The notes beneath the pieces were generated by a model. It saw nothing but the letters and a program-made list of their open reading frames with translations. It was not told where the DNA came from and ran no database searches. Below, one piece after another: positions 44,052 to 52,398 of a DNA stretch of 64,000 nucleotides (positions are counted from its first letter, which is position 1; every line of letters starts with the position of its first letter). The position numbers and the translations under genes were made by a program. Source of the stretch: Thiohalophilus sp. Its GTDB lineage: Bacteria; Pseudomonadota; Gammaproteobacteria; UBA6429; Thiohalophilaceae. The DNA lies in NCBI RefSeq assembly GCF_034522235.1, contig NZ_JAXHLN010000002.1, positions 406,001 through 470,000 on the forward strand. The letters run 5' to 3'.

Positions 44052-44675
44052 TCAGTCGAAGCAGCGGCTGAGGTGGCGGGCGGCGGTTTCGATGTCGTCC
44101 TGGCCGAACAGGGCGTTGACCACGGCCAGCATGTCGGCGCCGGCTTCACGCAGGCGGGGGGCGTTGTCGGGGGTGATACCGCCGATGGCGGCGATGGGCA
44201 GATCGAGCTGTTGGCGGGCCTGTTCGAGCAGCGCCAGCTCGGCCTGCGGGGCGTCGGGTTTGGTGCTGGAGGGGAAAAAACGGCCGAAGGCGACGTAGTC
44301 GGCGCCCTGCTGCTGCGCTGCGAGGGCCCGTTCCAGCCGGTTGTTGCAGGAGACGCCAATCAGCTTGTGGCGACCCAGCTGGCGGCGCGCATCGCTTAAA
44401 GTGGCGTCTGTCTGGCCCAGGTGGACGCCGTCAGCGTCGATTTCCTGCGCCAGGGCGACATCATCATTGATCAAAAAAAGCGCCTGATAGTCGCGACACA
44501 GGCTGGCGAGGCGGGTGGCCTCGTGACGGCGTCGTTGCGGCTCGGCCGATTTGTCCCGGTATTGCACAATACGTGTCCCGCCGGCGAGCGCGGCGCGTAC
44601 CGCCTCAAGAAGCGGCTCGCCGGTGAGTCGACCGTCAGTGACCGCGTACAGTCCCAGCAAGCGGGGATCGCTCAC
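44052..44675 (-). CDS. thiE: Thiamine-phosphate synthase
   Basis: A 207-residue TIM-barrel enzyme that joins HMP-pyrophosphate and thiazole phosphate. Motifs are LYAVTDGRL, IVQYRDKSAE, LINDDVALAQEIDADGVHLGQ, IGVSCNNRLE, DYVAFGRFFPSSTKPDAP and PIAAIGGITPDNA. It overlaps thiD by 4 bp (44672-44675), so the two are translationally coupled. No TPP riboswitch was found upstream of thiD. Confidence 0.95.
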   Translation of the reverse strand: MSDPRLLGLYAVTDGRLTGEPLLEAVRAALAGGTRIVQYRDKSAEPQRRRHEATRLASLCRDYQALFLINDDVALAQEIDADGVHLGQTDATLSDARRQLGRHKLIGVSCNNRLERALAAQQQGADYVAFGRFFPSSTKPDAPQAELALLEQARQQLDLPIAAIGGITPDNAPRLREAGADMLAVVNALFGQDDIETAARHLSRCFD

Positions 44676-45472
44676 GCCTCGTCGCCCCGGGCCCAGAACA
44701 GCCGGTTGGGAATATGCTGGCCCATCCCCGGGCGAAAGCCCTGCTGCAGGGCGTGCCAGGTAAACTCCTGCGCCTCATGAATCGCCGCAAACGGATCCAG
44801 CCCCTGGGCCAGAAGCCCGGCGATGCCCGAGGCCAGGGTACAGCCCGAACCGTGGTAGTGATGGGGCAGGCGATCCCAGCTAAAGGTTTCCAGCTGGCGG
44901 TGATTGGCATACAGATGGTTGTCGATGTGCGGGCCCGGTTCATGGCCGCCGGTGATGAGCACGTATTCGGAGCCCAGATCGAGCAATTCCTGGCCGCAGG
45001 CATGGAGAGTGTCGGCTTCGGGGGCGAGGCGCCGGGCCTCCTCGCTGTTGGGAGTGAGCACCGTGGTTTGCGGCATCAGCAGGGTTTTCATCGCGTTGAT
45101 AATGGGATCGTCGGCCAGCTCCCCGCCGCCCCCGGCGGCGAGCACCGGATCCAGGACCAGCGGAATATCCGGGTAGTCCACCAGGATGGAATGAATCGCT
45201 TCGATCACCTCGACACTGCCGAGCATCCCCAGTTTGAAGGCGGCAATGGGTATGTCTTCCAGTACCCCGCGGGCCTGTTCGATCAGCAGCATAGGATCCA
45301 CCGCCTCAAACCGGTGGGCCGATTGGGTATCCTGCACGGTCAGTGCGGTAATGATCGGTGCCGCATGGCCGCCCATGCTGGCGAGGGTCTCGATATCGGC
45401 CTGAATACCGGCGCCGCCGGTGGGGTCCAGACCGGAAAAACACATCACCGCGGGGATCGCAGACTCGGACAT
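44672..45472 (-). CDS. thiD: Hydroxymethylpyrimidine/phosphomethylpyrimidine kinase
   Basis: A 266-residue ribokinase-fold enzyme that phosphorylates HMP and HMP-phosphate. The start VMCFSGLDPTGGAGIQADIET and the anion-hole region HHYHGSGCTLASGIAGLLAQG are diagnostic, with VLDPVLAAGGGGEL between. It precedes thiE on the same strand with an ATGA overlap. It is divergent from rubredoxin. Confidence 0.95.
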   Translation of the reverse strand: MSESAIPAVMCFSGLDPTGGAGIQADIETLASMGGHAAPIITALTVQDTQSAHRFEAVDPMLLIEQARGVLEDIPIAAFKLGMLGSVEVIEAIHSILVDYPDIPLVLDPVLAAGGGGELADDPIINAMKTLLMPQTTVLTPNSEEARRLAPEADTLHACGQELLDLGSEYVLITGGHEPGPHIDNHLYANHRQLETFSWDRLPHHYHGSGCTLASGIAGLLAQGLDPFAAIHEAQEFTWHALQQGFRPGMGQHIPNRLFWARGDEA

Positions 45473-45603
45473 AATATCAACCTGGGCAAAAATGACTGTA
45501 ATCCAATGAGATGGAGTCTAACACGGACAATTCAAGCGATTCCTATTAGCCGCGCAAAATGCGATAATAGTTGATTCAAACAGTCAACGATGTAGTGGTC
45601 ATC

Positions 45604-45774
45604 ATGGAATACAAGCAATACATGTGTGTCGTCTGTGGTTTTATTTATGACGAAGAACAGGGCCTCCCCGAAGAAGGGATAGCCCCGGGCACTCGCTGGG
45701 ACGATATCCCCGAAGACTGGCAGTGTCCCGAATGCGGGGTGGGCAAGGAAGACTTCGAAATGATCGAAATCTAG
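45604..45774 (+). CDS. Rubredoxin
   Basis: A 56-residue iron protein from the ATG at 45604; the frame runs upstream to a TTG at 45571 that is less likely. Two CxxC pairs bind one iron: CVVCGFIYD near the start and [11 protein letters not shown] near the end, with [12 protein letters not shown] between. It carries single electrons in the cytoplasm. Its electron donor and acceptor are not in the window. Confidence 0.95.
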   Translation: MEYKQYMCVVCGFIYDEEQGLPEEGIAPGTRWDDIPEDWQCPECGVGKEDFEMIEI

Positions 45775-45788
45775 GGTTTGAAAAATTT

Positions 45789-45972
45789 ACCGCAGAGACG
45801 CAGAGAACACAGAGAAAATAATAAAAGCGGGCTATTTAGCTGGATATAGGAAGATCTGCAGTCAAAACGGATTTTGTATAATAACGTTCGCTGATAATGC
45901 TTTACGGCTAGTGAAAGAATTATAAGAAAATAAAACTTCGCGTCCTCTGCGCCTCTGCGCCTCTGCGGTGAA
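45789..45972. repeat. Intergenic palindromic repeat (CGCAGAGG type), copy 3
   Basis: The left arm (45789-45818, ACCGCAGAGACGCAGAGA) and right arm (45935-45972, CCTCTGCGCCTCTGCGCCT) are imperfect inverse copies. They flank about 115 bp that differs from the cores of the other copies. It fills the gap between rubredoxin and the aldolase gene, which converge here. Confidence 0.75.
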
Positions 45973-45978
45973 ATATTT

Positions 45979-46542
45979 CTATTCCGGCAGAGTCCCTGCC
46001 ATCTGCGCCAGCCAGGCGGTTTTGGCGGACAGTTCCAGTGAGCAGTTCCATTTGTAAGCCAAATTGATGGTCTCGGCCCGGGCGTAGACGCCGTGGCCGC
46101 GGACCACGGTGATCTTGTGCTGTGCGAGGGTGTCGGAGACCTGTTCCGGCGCTTCGGCCAGGTAGTTCTCGTAGGCGATGCTCAGCACCGGTACCGTGCC
46201 GAAGTAATAATTTCCCTCAAAGTCAGGCGGAGTAAAGTCACGCCCGTTGAGCGTCAGGGCCACGGTGTGTGCGCCGTGACCGTGGAGTACCGCGCGAGCC
46301 TGTTCGTTTTTCTGATAGACCATGACATGCAGCCGTGCATCCAGGGAGGCGCCGTCGTCCAGGGTGCCGTCGATATCGCAGGCAATGAGTTGATCCGGTT
46401 CCAGGGTATCCGCGCAGGCGCCGGTGGGGGTGATCCAGATGGTATTGCCCTCGCGCACCGAGGCATTACCGCTGTGTGAATCGTTAATGCCGTACTGGCG
46501 CAGCCAGCGATAGTGGCGGATCAGATCGTCTTTGGGTGTCAT
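45979..46542 (-). CDS. Class II aldolase/adducin family protein
   Basis: The product is 187 residues. The metal-binding histidines are in AVLHGHGAHTVAL and VVRGHGVYARAETINLAYKW. The N-terminus has the family pattern GINDSHSGNASVRE, and ITPTGACADTLEPDQLIACD matches the phosphate-binding loop. It is shorter than fuculose-phosphate aldolase. Reaction options are aldol cleavage, epimerisation or a dehydratase like MtnB. The substrate is unknown. Confidence 0.88.
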   Translation of the reverse strand: MTPKDDLIRHYRWLRQYGINDSHSGNASVREGNTIWITPTGACADTLEPDQLIACDIDGTLDDGASLDARLHVMVYQKNEQARAVLHGHGAHTVALTLNGRDFTPPDFEGNYYFGTVPVLSIAYENYLAEAPEQVSDTLAQHKITVVRGHGVYARAETINLAYKWNCSLELSAKTAWLAQMAGTLPE

Positions 46543-46640
46543 GAATGATTCATCTTTAACGCTGTAACAGAACTGTCAAGAACAGGTCGTATTATCTTCC
46601 GGAATCCGAATATACAAAAACTGTTACGGGAGCAAGTATC

Positions 46641-47090
46641 ATGATCGCTGTTTTGTCCAAATAAATCAATCGGCTGCTGCTGATTATGGCCGCAGTGTCA
46701 CTGGCCGCCTGTGCCGCCAATACCACCACGTCAGAAAAAGATGACGTCCTGCTGGAAGCCCATCAACACGGGCGTATCCATATTTTCTATGACAGGGAGA
46801 CTTTTGCCGAATTCATGCAAAACGGTGAAATGTATCGTCACGGCCGTATCTATGTATTCAATAGCTATCAGGATATGAAAGCCGTGCGTGATACCGGTCA
46901 TGCGGCCTATTTTTATACCGAAATCGCTTCCGGACCGAAAGGTGAAATCGTGATTCACGTGCTTAACAACGATAACAAGAAGCAGAAGCCGATTGACTTG
47001 ATCAAGGCTTTTAAAGAATTTCACGCTAAACAGGTGTTCCGAATACCCGATCACTTTGTTCAAAAGATTGCTTCGCTTCGCTCGCAATGA
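46641..47090 (+). pseudogene. Small lipoprotein gene with a nonsense codon and an altered 3' end
   Basis: A ribosome site (GGGAGC) precedes an ATG at 46641: MIAVLSK-stop-INRLLLIMAAVSLAACAANTTT. The TAA at 46662-46664 lies in the signal peptide in the same frame. The rest of the lipoprotein (lipobox LAAC) follows without interruption. A CAA-to-TAA change would explain it. Translation could restart at the ATG at 46686, but that has no ribosome site. The last 20 codons (KQVFRIPDHFVQ onward) are encoded by a palindromic element beginning at 47027, so the original C-terminus is lost or changed. The remaining body (HGRIHIFYDRETFAEFM) has no recognised family. Confidence 0.65.
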
Positions 47091-47167
47091 CCGAAAATAG
47101 AGAGGTCATTGCGAGGAACAACGTGACGAAGCAATCTCTCTGGACTGGTATTCGGAACACCTGTTTA
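47027..47167. mobile_element. Palindromic MITE-like element (141 bp)
   Basis: Perfect 21-bp terminal inverted repeats (47027-47047 and 47147-47167, beginning TAAACAGGTGTTCC) enclose a second, imperfect dyad. That inner dyad has AGATTGCTTCG and CGCAATGACC on the left and their inverse on the right. The inner dyad resembles the common bacterial ATTGCGAG/GAAGCAATC palindrome. There is no ORF. It forms the 3' end of the lipoprotein pseudogene. Target duplication, if any, is at most the 2-bp TA. Confidence 0.75.
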
Positions 47168-47338
47168 GTTAAGTATGACACGTCGCCTTCGGCGACAGAC
47201 CCTGACACCGCTCGGCCATAGCGGCTGGAGGGAGTCCGGATTATTTTTTGTCTCCAATTTTCGTGAGTGCCAGTTGGTCGAGATTGGGCCGACCCAGATA
47301 ATAGCCACAATGGTTAAAGACGGTCACGAGATCACTGG

Positions 47339-48106
47339 TTACCGGTGCTGGCGGGCCTTGAGTTGACGCACGACCCACAACCACAGGCCGCTGCAGGCGA
47401 GAAAGATCAGGGCTACGGCAATAAAGTCGAAGAAGTAGACCCCCCCCTGGTTCAACAACCGGCCACTGTGCAGATCGAGAATGACGCGTTCCAGATCCAG
47501 GCCTTTGCCCCGATAGAGTTGCCGCATTTTCTGATGCACCGCGTCGGGCAATGTGGATGGGGCGGACCATCTGACGGCTTCGAGGGTCAGGGGTTTCCAG
47601 TTAATCAGATCGGCATCGGCAACGTAGGTCCCATGTGCCGCCTTGACCGCGACACGTTGATCCGAGGTCAGGCCGATGGCCCACATGCCGGCCGGAACGC
47701 CCTGGTATCCTTTCAGGCTTTCGATTACCTCCCCTTCGGGTGTCAACAACAGCAGTTCACCTTCCAGGGCGATGATCAGCATGCCTTGATAATTGATCGC
47801 CCCCAGCAGTTCACCCTCGTAGTGGCCCAGGTCATGTCGTTGTGTCAACAACCGGGAGTCCCACTGACTGACCCAGTGATCGAGGGTACGATAGCCGCTT
47901 GTTTCCGGGGGTGCCTGCACACCATACCAGTTCAGTAGCCAGGTATTCTGTACATGGCTGTTATCCAGTTGCAGATCCTCGGTGTGATTAAGCATCAGCC
48001 CGGTGATGCTGATCAGAATCACAAACAGTGCCGCGGTGATCCCGATATAGCGGTGCCATTGGTAAACCGATTTAAGCTTGATTCGGGAACGTTTGTGCCG
48101 GGTCAT
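47339..48106 (-). CDS. PepSY-associated membrane protein
   Basis: The product is 255 residues. A first span follows a basic N-terminus and the motif YQWHRYIGITAALFVILISITGLMLNH, whose histidines may bind haem. A last span is FFDFIAVALIFLACSGLWLWV. Between them is a periplasmic domain of about 170 residues. Such proteins carry electrons across the membrane. The start overlaps the FMN-binding gene by 4 bp, so the pair is coupled. Together they would move electrons from quinol or NAD(P)H-side donors to a periplasmic flavin. Confidence 0.85.
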   Translation of the reverse strand: MTRHKRSRIKLKSVYQWHRYIGITAALFVILISITGLMLNHTEDLQLDNSHVQNTWLLNWYGVQAPPETSGYRTLDHWVSQWDSRLLTQRHDLGHYEGELLGAINYQGMLIIALEGELLLLTPEGEVIESLKGYQGVPAGMWAIGLTSDQRVAVKAAHGTYVADADLINWKPLTLEAVRWSAPSTLPDAVHQKMRQLYRGKGLDLERVILDLHSGRLLNQGGVYFFDFIAVALIFLACSGLWLWVVRQLKARQHR

Positions 48107-48624
48107 GGTGTACGGGTTACGTGTTGATGGAAATAGAGGGCCAGGCGGCTGAGCTTGGTCAATGCCCGTACCGAAAGCGTCGCACCGGTAATGCCGTCAA
48201 TCGATTTATTCAGTTCAAGATCAGCATTCAGCTCTGCCTGCTTGAATTGGTTGGTAAAGAACGGGTATTTGACTTCCCAGCCACGGCTTTCCCGAAACAC
48301 CAGCACCTTGATCGTTTCGATGCTCTTGTCGTTGATCACGATGCCTACGGTAATCGGCCTTTCCTTGCCGATCTCCTCGAGGATCCAGGCGGTCCGGTTG
48401 CCTTGCTGCCAGTAGCGGGTACGCAATGTGTCGGGACGATGTTGCAGTATCTGTTCGGCCCGGGTGCGCACAGCGCCGCTAATCCACAGGACTTTCGGTT
48501 CCGGTACATCGGTGTTAAATGTCTGTTCCAGAAATGCCTCAGGGCTCTGATAGACCTCCGCGGTGACGAGCGGGCTGAACAGAAGTGTCAACGCAATAAG
48601 AATGTCATGTTTGAATCGTTTCAT
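48103..48624 (-). CDS. Periplasmic FMN-binding domain protein
   Basis: The product is 173 residues from the ATG at 48624. A signal peptide (about 1-22, ending VTA) leads to an FMN-binding domain. The motif D-G-I-T146-G-A-T149 is the ApbE recognition site, and T149 is the predicted flavin attachment point. VKYPFFTNQFKQAELNADLELNKSIDGI surrounds it in the manner of RnfG/NosR-type domains. Coupling to the PepSY gene supports extracytoplasmic electron transfer. An upstream in-frame ATG at 48642 lies inside the porin terminator and is not used here. Confidence 0.88.
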   Translation of the reverse strand: MKRFKHDILIALTLLFSPLVTAEVYQSPEAFLEQTFNTDVPEPKVLWISGAVRTRAEQILQHRPDTLRTRYWQQGNRTAWILEEIGKERPITVGIVINDKSIETIKVLVFRESRGWEVKYPFFTNQFKQAELNADLELNKSIDGITGATLSVRALTKLSRLALYFHQHVTRTP

Positions 48625-48640
48625 GGCGCGTAGGATAAAC

Positions 48641-48674
48641 AAAAAGGCCGGATATTCCGACAGGAATATCCGGC
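48641..48674 (-). terminator. Intrinsic terminator downstream of the porin
   Basis: On the minus strand, a 12-bp perfect stem (48674-48663 with 48658-48647, GCCGGATATTCC and inverse) closes a 4-nt loop and is followed by CTTTTTG. It lies between the porin and the FMN-binding gene, so the downstream pair is either read through at reduced level or has its own promoter. Confidence 0.85.
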
Positions 48675-48701
48675 AATCGGCTTGGGAGGAGTCAACCGTG
48701 C

Positions 48702-49868
48702 CTAGAACTGATAGCCAATGCCGACGTTGAAGCCGTCGTATTCGCTACTGCCGGCGGGAACATCCTGATCCTGCAGGTCGACCTTGATCACGACGTCTTC
48801 ATGCGGCCAGTAGTTGAAACCGACATCCGTCTGGCTGTATTCGGTATTGGTGCTGCTGCCGGCCTGGTTGTCCCAGACATTGTGGCGGGCAAAGACACCG
48901 AACTTGTTGGTCAGCTTGTAAGACGGTTCGATATACCAGCCGGTCTGCTCGTCGGCACCGTTGGCGGCCGGGGCAGTGCCGTCCAGATCCCAGGTGGCGT
49001 ACAGCGCACGCAGGCCGAACGCGCCCGTGTTATAGATGGCATGGGCCTCGATCAGGTTCGCGCTGCCGAGGTCGTCGCTGGCGTCCTGGCTCATGTCGCT
49101 CTGGTGCTGGACGGTGGCGGCCAGCTCCAGGCCGGGGATGCCGGTGTATTTCAGCCGGGCGGTGGTGGCCAGGTCGGAGGCATCGGCCTTGGCGCTTTTC
49201 TGGCGACCGCCGCGCACGGCCATGCTGCCGCTCGGATCCACCTTCAATCCTTCATGAACGCCCAGGTTGTAGCTGAAACCCTGGCCGAAGCGGCCGGTCA
49301 GCTCGGCACCGGAAGTCCACCAGGTAGTTGGGATGATGTTCTTTTCAACCGGGTTGCGTTCCACGCCGTAGAAGGTCGGTGGTTCGTGGGTTTCGTTGAG
49401 GATACCGACCGGCAGCAGAAACAAACCGCCTTTGGCGGAATTCCGGTCATTCAGATCAAATTCCACATAAGCCTGTTCCAGCTCCACCGCGCCGGGTTTA
49501 CTTTCGCCAGAGTAGGCGTGTTCGACTTCCAGTTCGGAGAAGAAGCGGATGTCGTCGGTGTACTCGTAGCCGAAGAACAGCACGAAGCGATGGAAGTCCA
49601 TCATCTCCTTGTCGTCGCCGCCGGCCAGCTGGTTGTCCAGGTTGTTGTAATGCAGTTCGCCATAGCCGCCGATGCTGAGCGGGCCCAGGCCAGCACTACT
49701 CTGCTGGCGATCGATCATCTCGCTGGTGGCGTTGAGCCGTTCCATGATGGTGCGGTTTTCCTGCTTCAGGGTGTCGATCTCCTGGCGCAGCTCCTCGTCC
49801 GCCGCCAAGGCGGGGGTGGTGGCCAGCAGCCCGGCAGTGAGCAGGGCCAGGGGGGTTGTGTGCTTCAT
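48702..49868 (-). CDS. Outer-membrane porin, phosphate-selective-porin-like
   Basis: The product is 388 residues. A signal peptide (ends ALAAD, about 22) is followed by a coiled-coil segment (EELRQEIDTLKQENRTIMERLNA, about 25-48) of the kind that trimerises periplasmically. A barrel then starts at GGYGELHYNN and ends with FNVGIGYQF, a C-terminal Phe. The region EVEHAYSGESKPGAVELEQAYVEFDL is typical of OprP/O-like porins. A Fur-like box at 49951-49969 lies about 90 bp upstream. Its substrate may be a metal or metal complex rather than phosphate. Confidence 0.85.
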   Translation of the reverse strand: MKHTTPLALLTAGLLATTPALAADEELRQEIDTLKQENRTIMERLNATSEMIDRQQSSAGLGPLSIGGYGELHYNNLDNQLAGGDDKEMMDFHRFVLFFGYEYTDDIRFFSELEVEHAYSGESKPGAVELEQAYVEFDLNDRNSAKGGLFLLPVGILNETHEPPTFYGVERNPVEKNIIPTTWWTSGAELTGRFGQGFSYNLGVHEGLKVDPSGSMAVRGGRQKSAKADASDLATTARLKYTGIPGLELAATVQHQSDMSQDASDDLGSANLIEAHAIYNTGAFGLRALYATWDLDGTAPAANGADEQTGWYIEPSYKLTNKFGVFARHNVWDNQAGSSTNTEYSQTDVGFNYWPHEDVVIKVDLQDQDVPAGSSEYDGFNVGIGYQF

Positions 49869-49950
49869 TACGCTATCCTCATTGAGTTGATTGAACAGGT
49901 TTGTTTCGTTTCAGCGATGGCAGGAACTTTATCGTAAGAAGAACCTAAAT

Positions 49951-49969
49951 GCAAACCATTATCATTCAC
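49951..49969 (-). promoter_or_regulatory. Fur-like box upstream of the porin
   Basis: The minus-strand sequence GTGAATGATAATGGTTTGC agrees with the 19-bp Fur consensus at 13 positions, including the core AATGATAAT. It lies 82-100 bp before the porin ATG. Iron repression of the porin and possibly of the FMN/PepSY genes is inferred. Confidence 0.5.
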
Positions 49970-50027
49970 AAATACGAGAAAGCTGATACAGGCAGGAAGC
50001 AGGGGTTTTGGAGTAAGTGTGTACTAA

Positions 50028-50453
50028 CTAGAAGGGCTTGACGACCGCCAGCAGGACCACGGCGATCAGGAGGAGCACGGGAAATTCATTATACCAGCGG
50101 TAGTAGATATGCGAGCGGGTATTGCGCTCATGCTTGAAGTCGAGCAGTAATTTGCCGCAGTGGAGATGATAGATAATCAGGATGGTGACCAGCACCAGCT
50201 TGGCGTGCAGCCAGCCGCTGTCTTTATAAGCCGCCCAGGCGTAATCCATCAGCAGCCACAGTCCCAGCGCAATGGTAATAATCGCCCCGGGCGTCATGAT
50301 GCCGTAGAACAGCTTGCGTTCCATGATCTTGAAGCGCTCGCGGCTGGCATCATCCTCGGCCATGGCGTGATAGACGAACAGGCGCGGCAGATAAAACAGG
50401 CCGGCGAACCAGGTCACCATAAACACGATATGCCACGCCTTGACCCAGAGCAT
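50028..50453 (-). CDS. hemJ: Protoporphyrinogen oxidase HemJ
   Basis: A 141-residue membrane protein with four spans. It begins LWVKAWHIVFMVTWFAGLFYLPRLFVYHA, has MERKLFYGIMTPGAI and WLHAKLVLVTILIIYHLHC, and ends RWYNEFPVLLLIAVVLLAVVKPF, all diagnostic of HemJ. It oxidises protoporphyrinogen IX in the later haem pathway. It follows the tlpA-like gene by 6 bp and is transcribed in the same unit. Confidence 0.93.
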   Translation of the reverse strand: MLWVKAWHIVFMVTWFAGLFYLPRLFVYHAMAEDDASRERFKIMERKLFYGIMTPGAIITIALGLWLLMDYAWAAYKDSGWLHAKLVLVTILIIYHLHCGKLLLDFKHERNTRSHIYYRWYNEFPVLLLIAVVLLAVVKPF

Positions 50454-50459
50454 GCGGCG

Positions 50460-50981
50460 TTATCCTTGCGGTTGTGAGCCCAGCATGGCCAGAATGCGAT
50501 CTCGCACCTTGTCCATATCCAGTTCGCCAATCTTATGATGGACGATACGGCCCTGTGGGTTGATCAGAAAGTGGGTCGGGGTCAGCTTGACATCGCCGAA
50601 AGCCCGGGCGATCTCGCTGTCGATGTCGAGTACGATGGGATAGGGGATGTTGCGCTCCTCGCGCATGCGCATGACGTGATTGGGCGGATCATAGGCCATC
50701 GCAACCCCGATGATCTCCAGGCCTCTGGGCGCCAGCTCGTGATACATCTCGATCAGGTGTGGCATTTCTGCAATGCAGCCGGGGCAGGAGGTGGCCCAGA
50801 AGGTCACCAGCACCGGCCGGTCCTGTTGCTGGTATTGCTGTAGGCTGAGGGGCTCGCCCTCGACATTCTTGAAACTGATATCCGGCGCCCGTTGCAGGCC
50901 TGACGGGCTGAACCAGAGCCAGGCCAGCGCACCGATTAACAGAACGATAAAAGCGGCGATAAAGGTGTCACGGGTTTTCAT
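50460..50981 (-). CDS. TlpA-like membrane-anchored thioredoxin
   Basis: The product is 173 residues from the ATG at 50979-50981. One N-terminal span (about 7-25) anchors a periplasmic redoxin domain with W62-A-T-S-C66-P-G-C69 and a cis-Pro segment LTPTHFLINP. It should reduce disulfides outside the membrane, possibly apocytochrome c. The start overlaps the ClC gene by 14 bp and the gene runs into hemJ. The site SCPGC differs from the WCPPC of the fused protein at 8645-9919. Confidence 0.9.
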   Translation of the reverse strand: MKTRDTFIAAFIVLLIGALAWLWFSPSGLQRAPDISFKNVEGEPLSLQQYQQQDRPVLVTFWATSCPGCIAEMPHLIEMYHELAPRGLEIIGVAMAYDPPNHVMRMREERNIPYPIVLDIDSEIARAFGDVKLTPTHFLINPQGRIVHHKIGELDMDKVRDRILAMLGSQPQG

Positions 50982-52293
50982 GTTTGACAGCGTTTCCCTG
51001 GGTATTCTGTTTATGTAAGTAGGCGTCCGCGAGGGCCTGATAAATCGGTCGGGGACAGACCAGACTCGAGACACCGCGGGCGATCAGTGCGGTAGCCATC
51101 AGCGGCAACAGCATGCCCGAATTGTCGGTCATTTCCATCACAATGACAAAAGCGGTGATCGGCGTTTGCACCACGCCACTGAAGTAGCCGACCATGCCCA
51201 GCATGATCAGGGCGGCAGCGGGCAGATGGGGCATCAGCCACGCCAGATCGGCCCCGAGTCCGGCCCCGACCGACAACGAAGGCGCAAAAATCCCCCCGGG
51301 GATGCCGCTGAGATACGAGGAGAGGGTGGCCAGCAGCTTCCATAGCGGAAACAGTAAGGAGCTCTCGCCGCCGTCGACCAGCTGTTGCGCCTCCAGATAA
51401 CCGGTGCCAAAGCTTTGACCGTCGGAGGCAAACCCCAGCACGCTGATGAGCAGTCCACAGCCGAAGGCGACCCGTACGGGATAGCGCCAGGCCACCGGGG
51501 CGATGTGCCGCGAGCCGAGAACCAGCCCCGAGGCAAACAGGCCGCCCAGCAGTCCGCCCACCACCCCGCAGATCAGCACCGCCAGCCAGGCGCCGGACAG
51601 TGGCAGGCTGGCATCGGTGCTGCCGAAATAGGTATAGGGGCCGAGGATTACCAGCGCGGTGATCCCGGCCAGCACCACAGTGATAATCAGCGTACCGCTG
51701 GTGCGCTGTTCGAAGGAGCGACTCATCTCCTCGATGGCAAACAGAATCCCGGCCAGCGGGGTATTGAAGGCGGCGGAGATCCCGGCGGCCCCGCCGGCCA
51801 GAATCAGGGCGCGGAACATGTCCTGGCCACGCAAAGGCAGCGGTGCAAACCGACGCAGGGAATACATGATCGAAGCGCCGATATGGACGGTCGGCCCTTC
51901 ACGGCCAATGGAGGCGCCGCAAAACAGTCCCAGGGTGGTCAGGACCATCTTGCCCAGCGCCACCTTGATGGACAGCACCTTGCGGCGCAGGGCGTGCTTG
52001 CGCAGCGACAGGGCGGCGATGGCCTGGGGAATACCGCTGCCTTCGGTGCCGGGAAAAAACCGCCGGGTCAGCCAGGCAATCAATGCCAGTCCCAGGGGCG
52101 GCAGCAAATAGGTCAACCACGGTTGCCGTTGGTGCAGATGATGGAAACTTTCATCCGCCGCATTGGCCAGCAGCGCAAACAGCGCGGCGACGGCACCCAC
52201 GCACAGGGCGCTGCCCCACAACAGCAGGCGCATTTTCCATTTATTCAGGGAAAACAGCCGACGCCGGGTGCGATGGAGATGCTGACGGTACAT
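50968..52293 (-). CDS. ClC-type chloride/proton antiporter
   Basis: The product is 441 residues from the ATG at 52293. An in-frame ATG at 52311 is a second option and the frame runs open to 52455. Motifs are GTEGSGIPQ, GREGPTVHIG (gating Glu), FAIEEMSRSF (proton Glu) and GIFAPSLSVGAG. The two glutamates mark an antiporter rather than a channel. About 11-12 spans are visible. No CBS domain follows. It heads the clc-tlpA-hemJ unit. Confidence 0.92.
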   Translation of the reverse strand: MYRQHLHRTRRRLFSLNKWKMRLLLWGSALCVGAVAALFALLANAADESFHHLHQRQPWLTYLLPPLGLALIAWLTRRFFPGTEGSGIPQAIAALSLRKHALRRKVLSIKVALGKMVLTTLGLFCGASIGREGPTVHIGASIMYSLRRFAPLPLRGQDMFRALILAGGAAGISAAFNTPLAGILFAIEEMSRSFEQRTSGTLIITVVLAGITALVILGPYTYFGSTDASLPLSGAWLAVLICGVVGGLLGGLFASGLVLGSRHIAPVAWRYPVRVAFGCGLLISVLGFASDGQSFGTGYLEAQQLVDGGESSLLFPLWKLLATLSSYLSGIPGGIFAPSLSVGAGLGADLAWLMPHLPAAALIMLGMVGYFSGVVQTPITAFVIVMEMTDNSGMLLPLMATALIARGVSSLVCPRPIYQALADAYLHKQNTQGNAVKHENP

Positions 52294-52398
52294 ATCACGG
52301 CATTCTAACATGGCGCAGTGCCACGATGCCGTGATTCTGGTGGGGTCACAGAGTGAGGCATAAAGGCCGGATTGCGGTAAAAAAACCGGCAAAAATTC

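Noticed and set aside
45473..45603. TPP riboswitch upstream of thiD
   Set aside because: The conserved CTGAGA and ACCTGA segments are absent and the interval is too short and AT-rich.
47168..47338. Small gene between the palindromic element and the PepSY gene
   Set aside because: Short frames exist on both strands, but none has a start with a ribosome site or a recognisable product.
48801..49937. Plus-strand ORF opposite the porin gene
   Set aside because: The porin has a signal peptide, barrel strands and terminal Phe on the minus strand; the antisense frame is a shadow.
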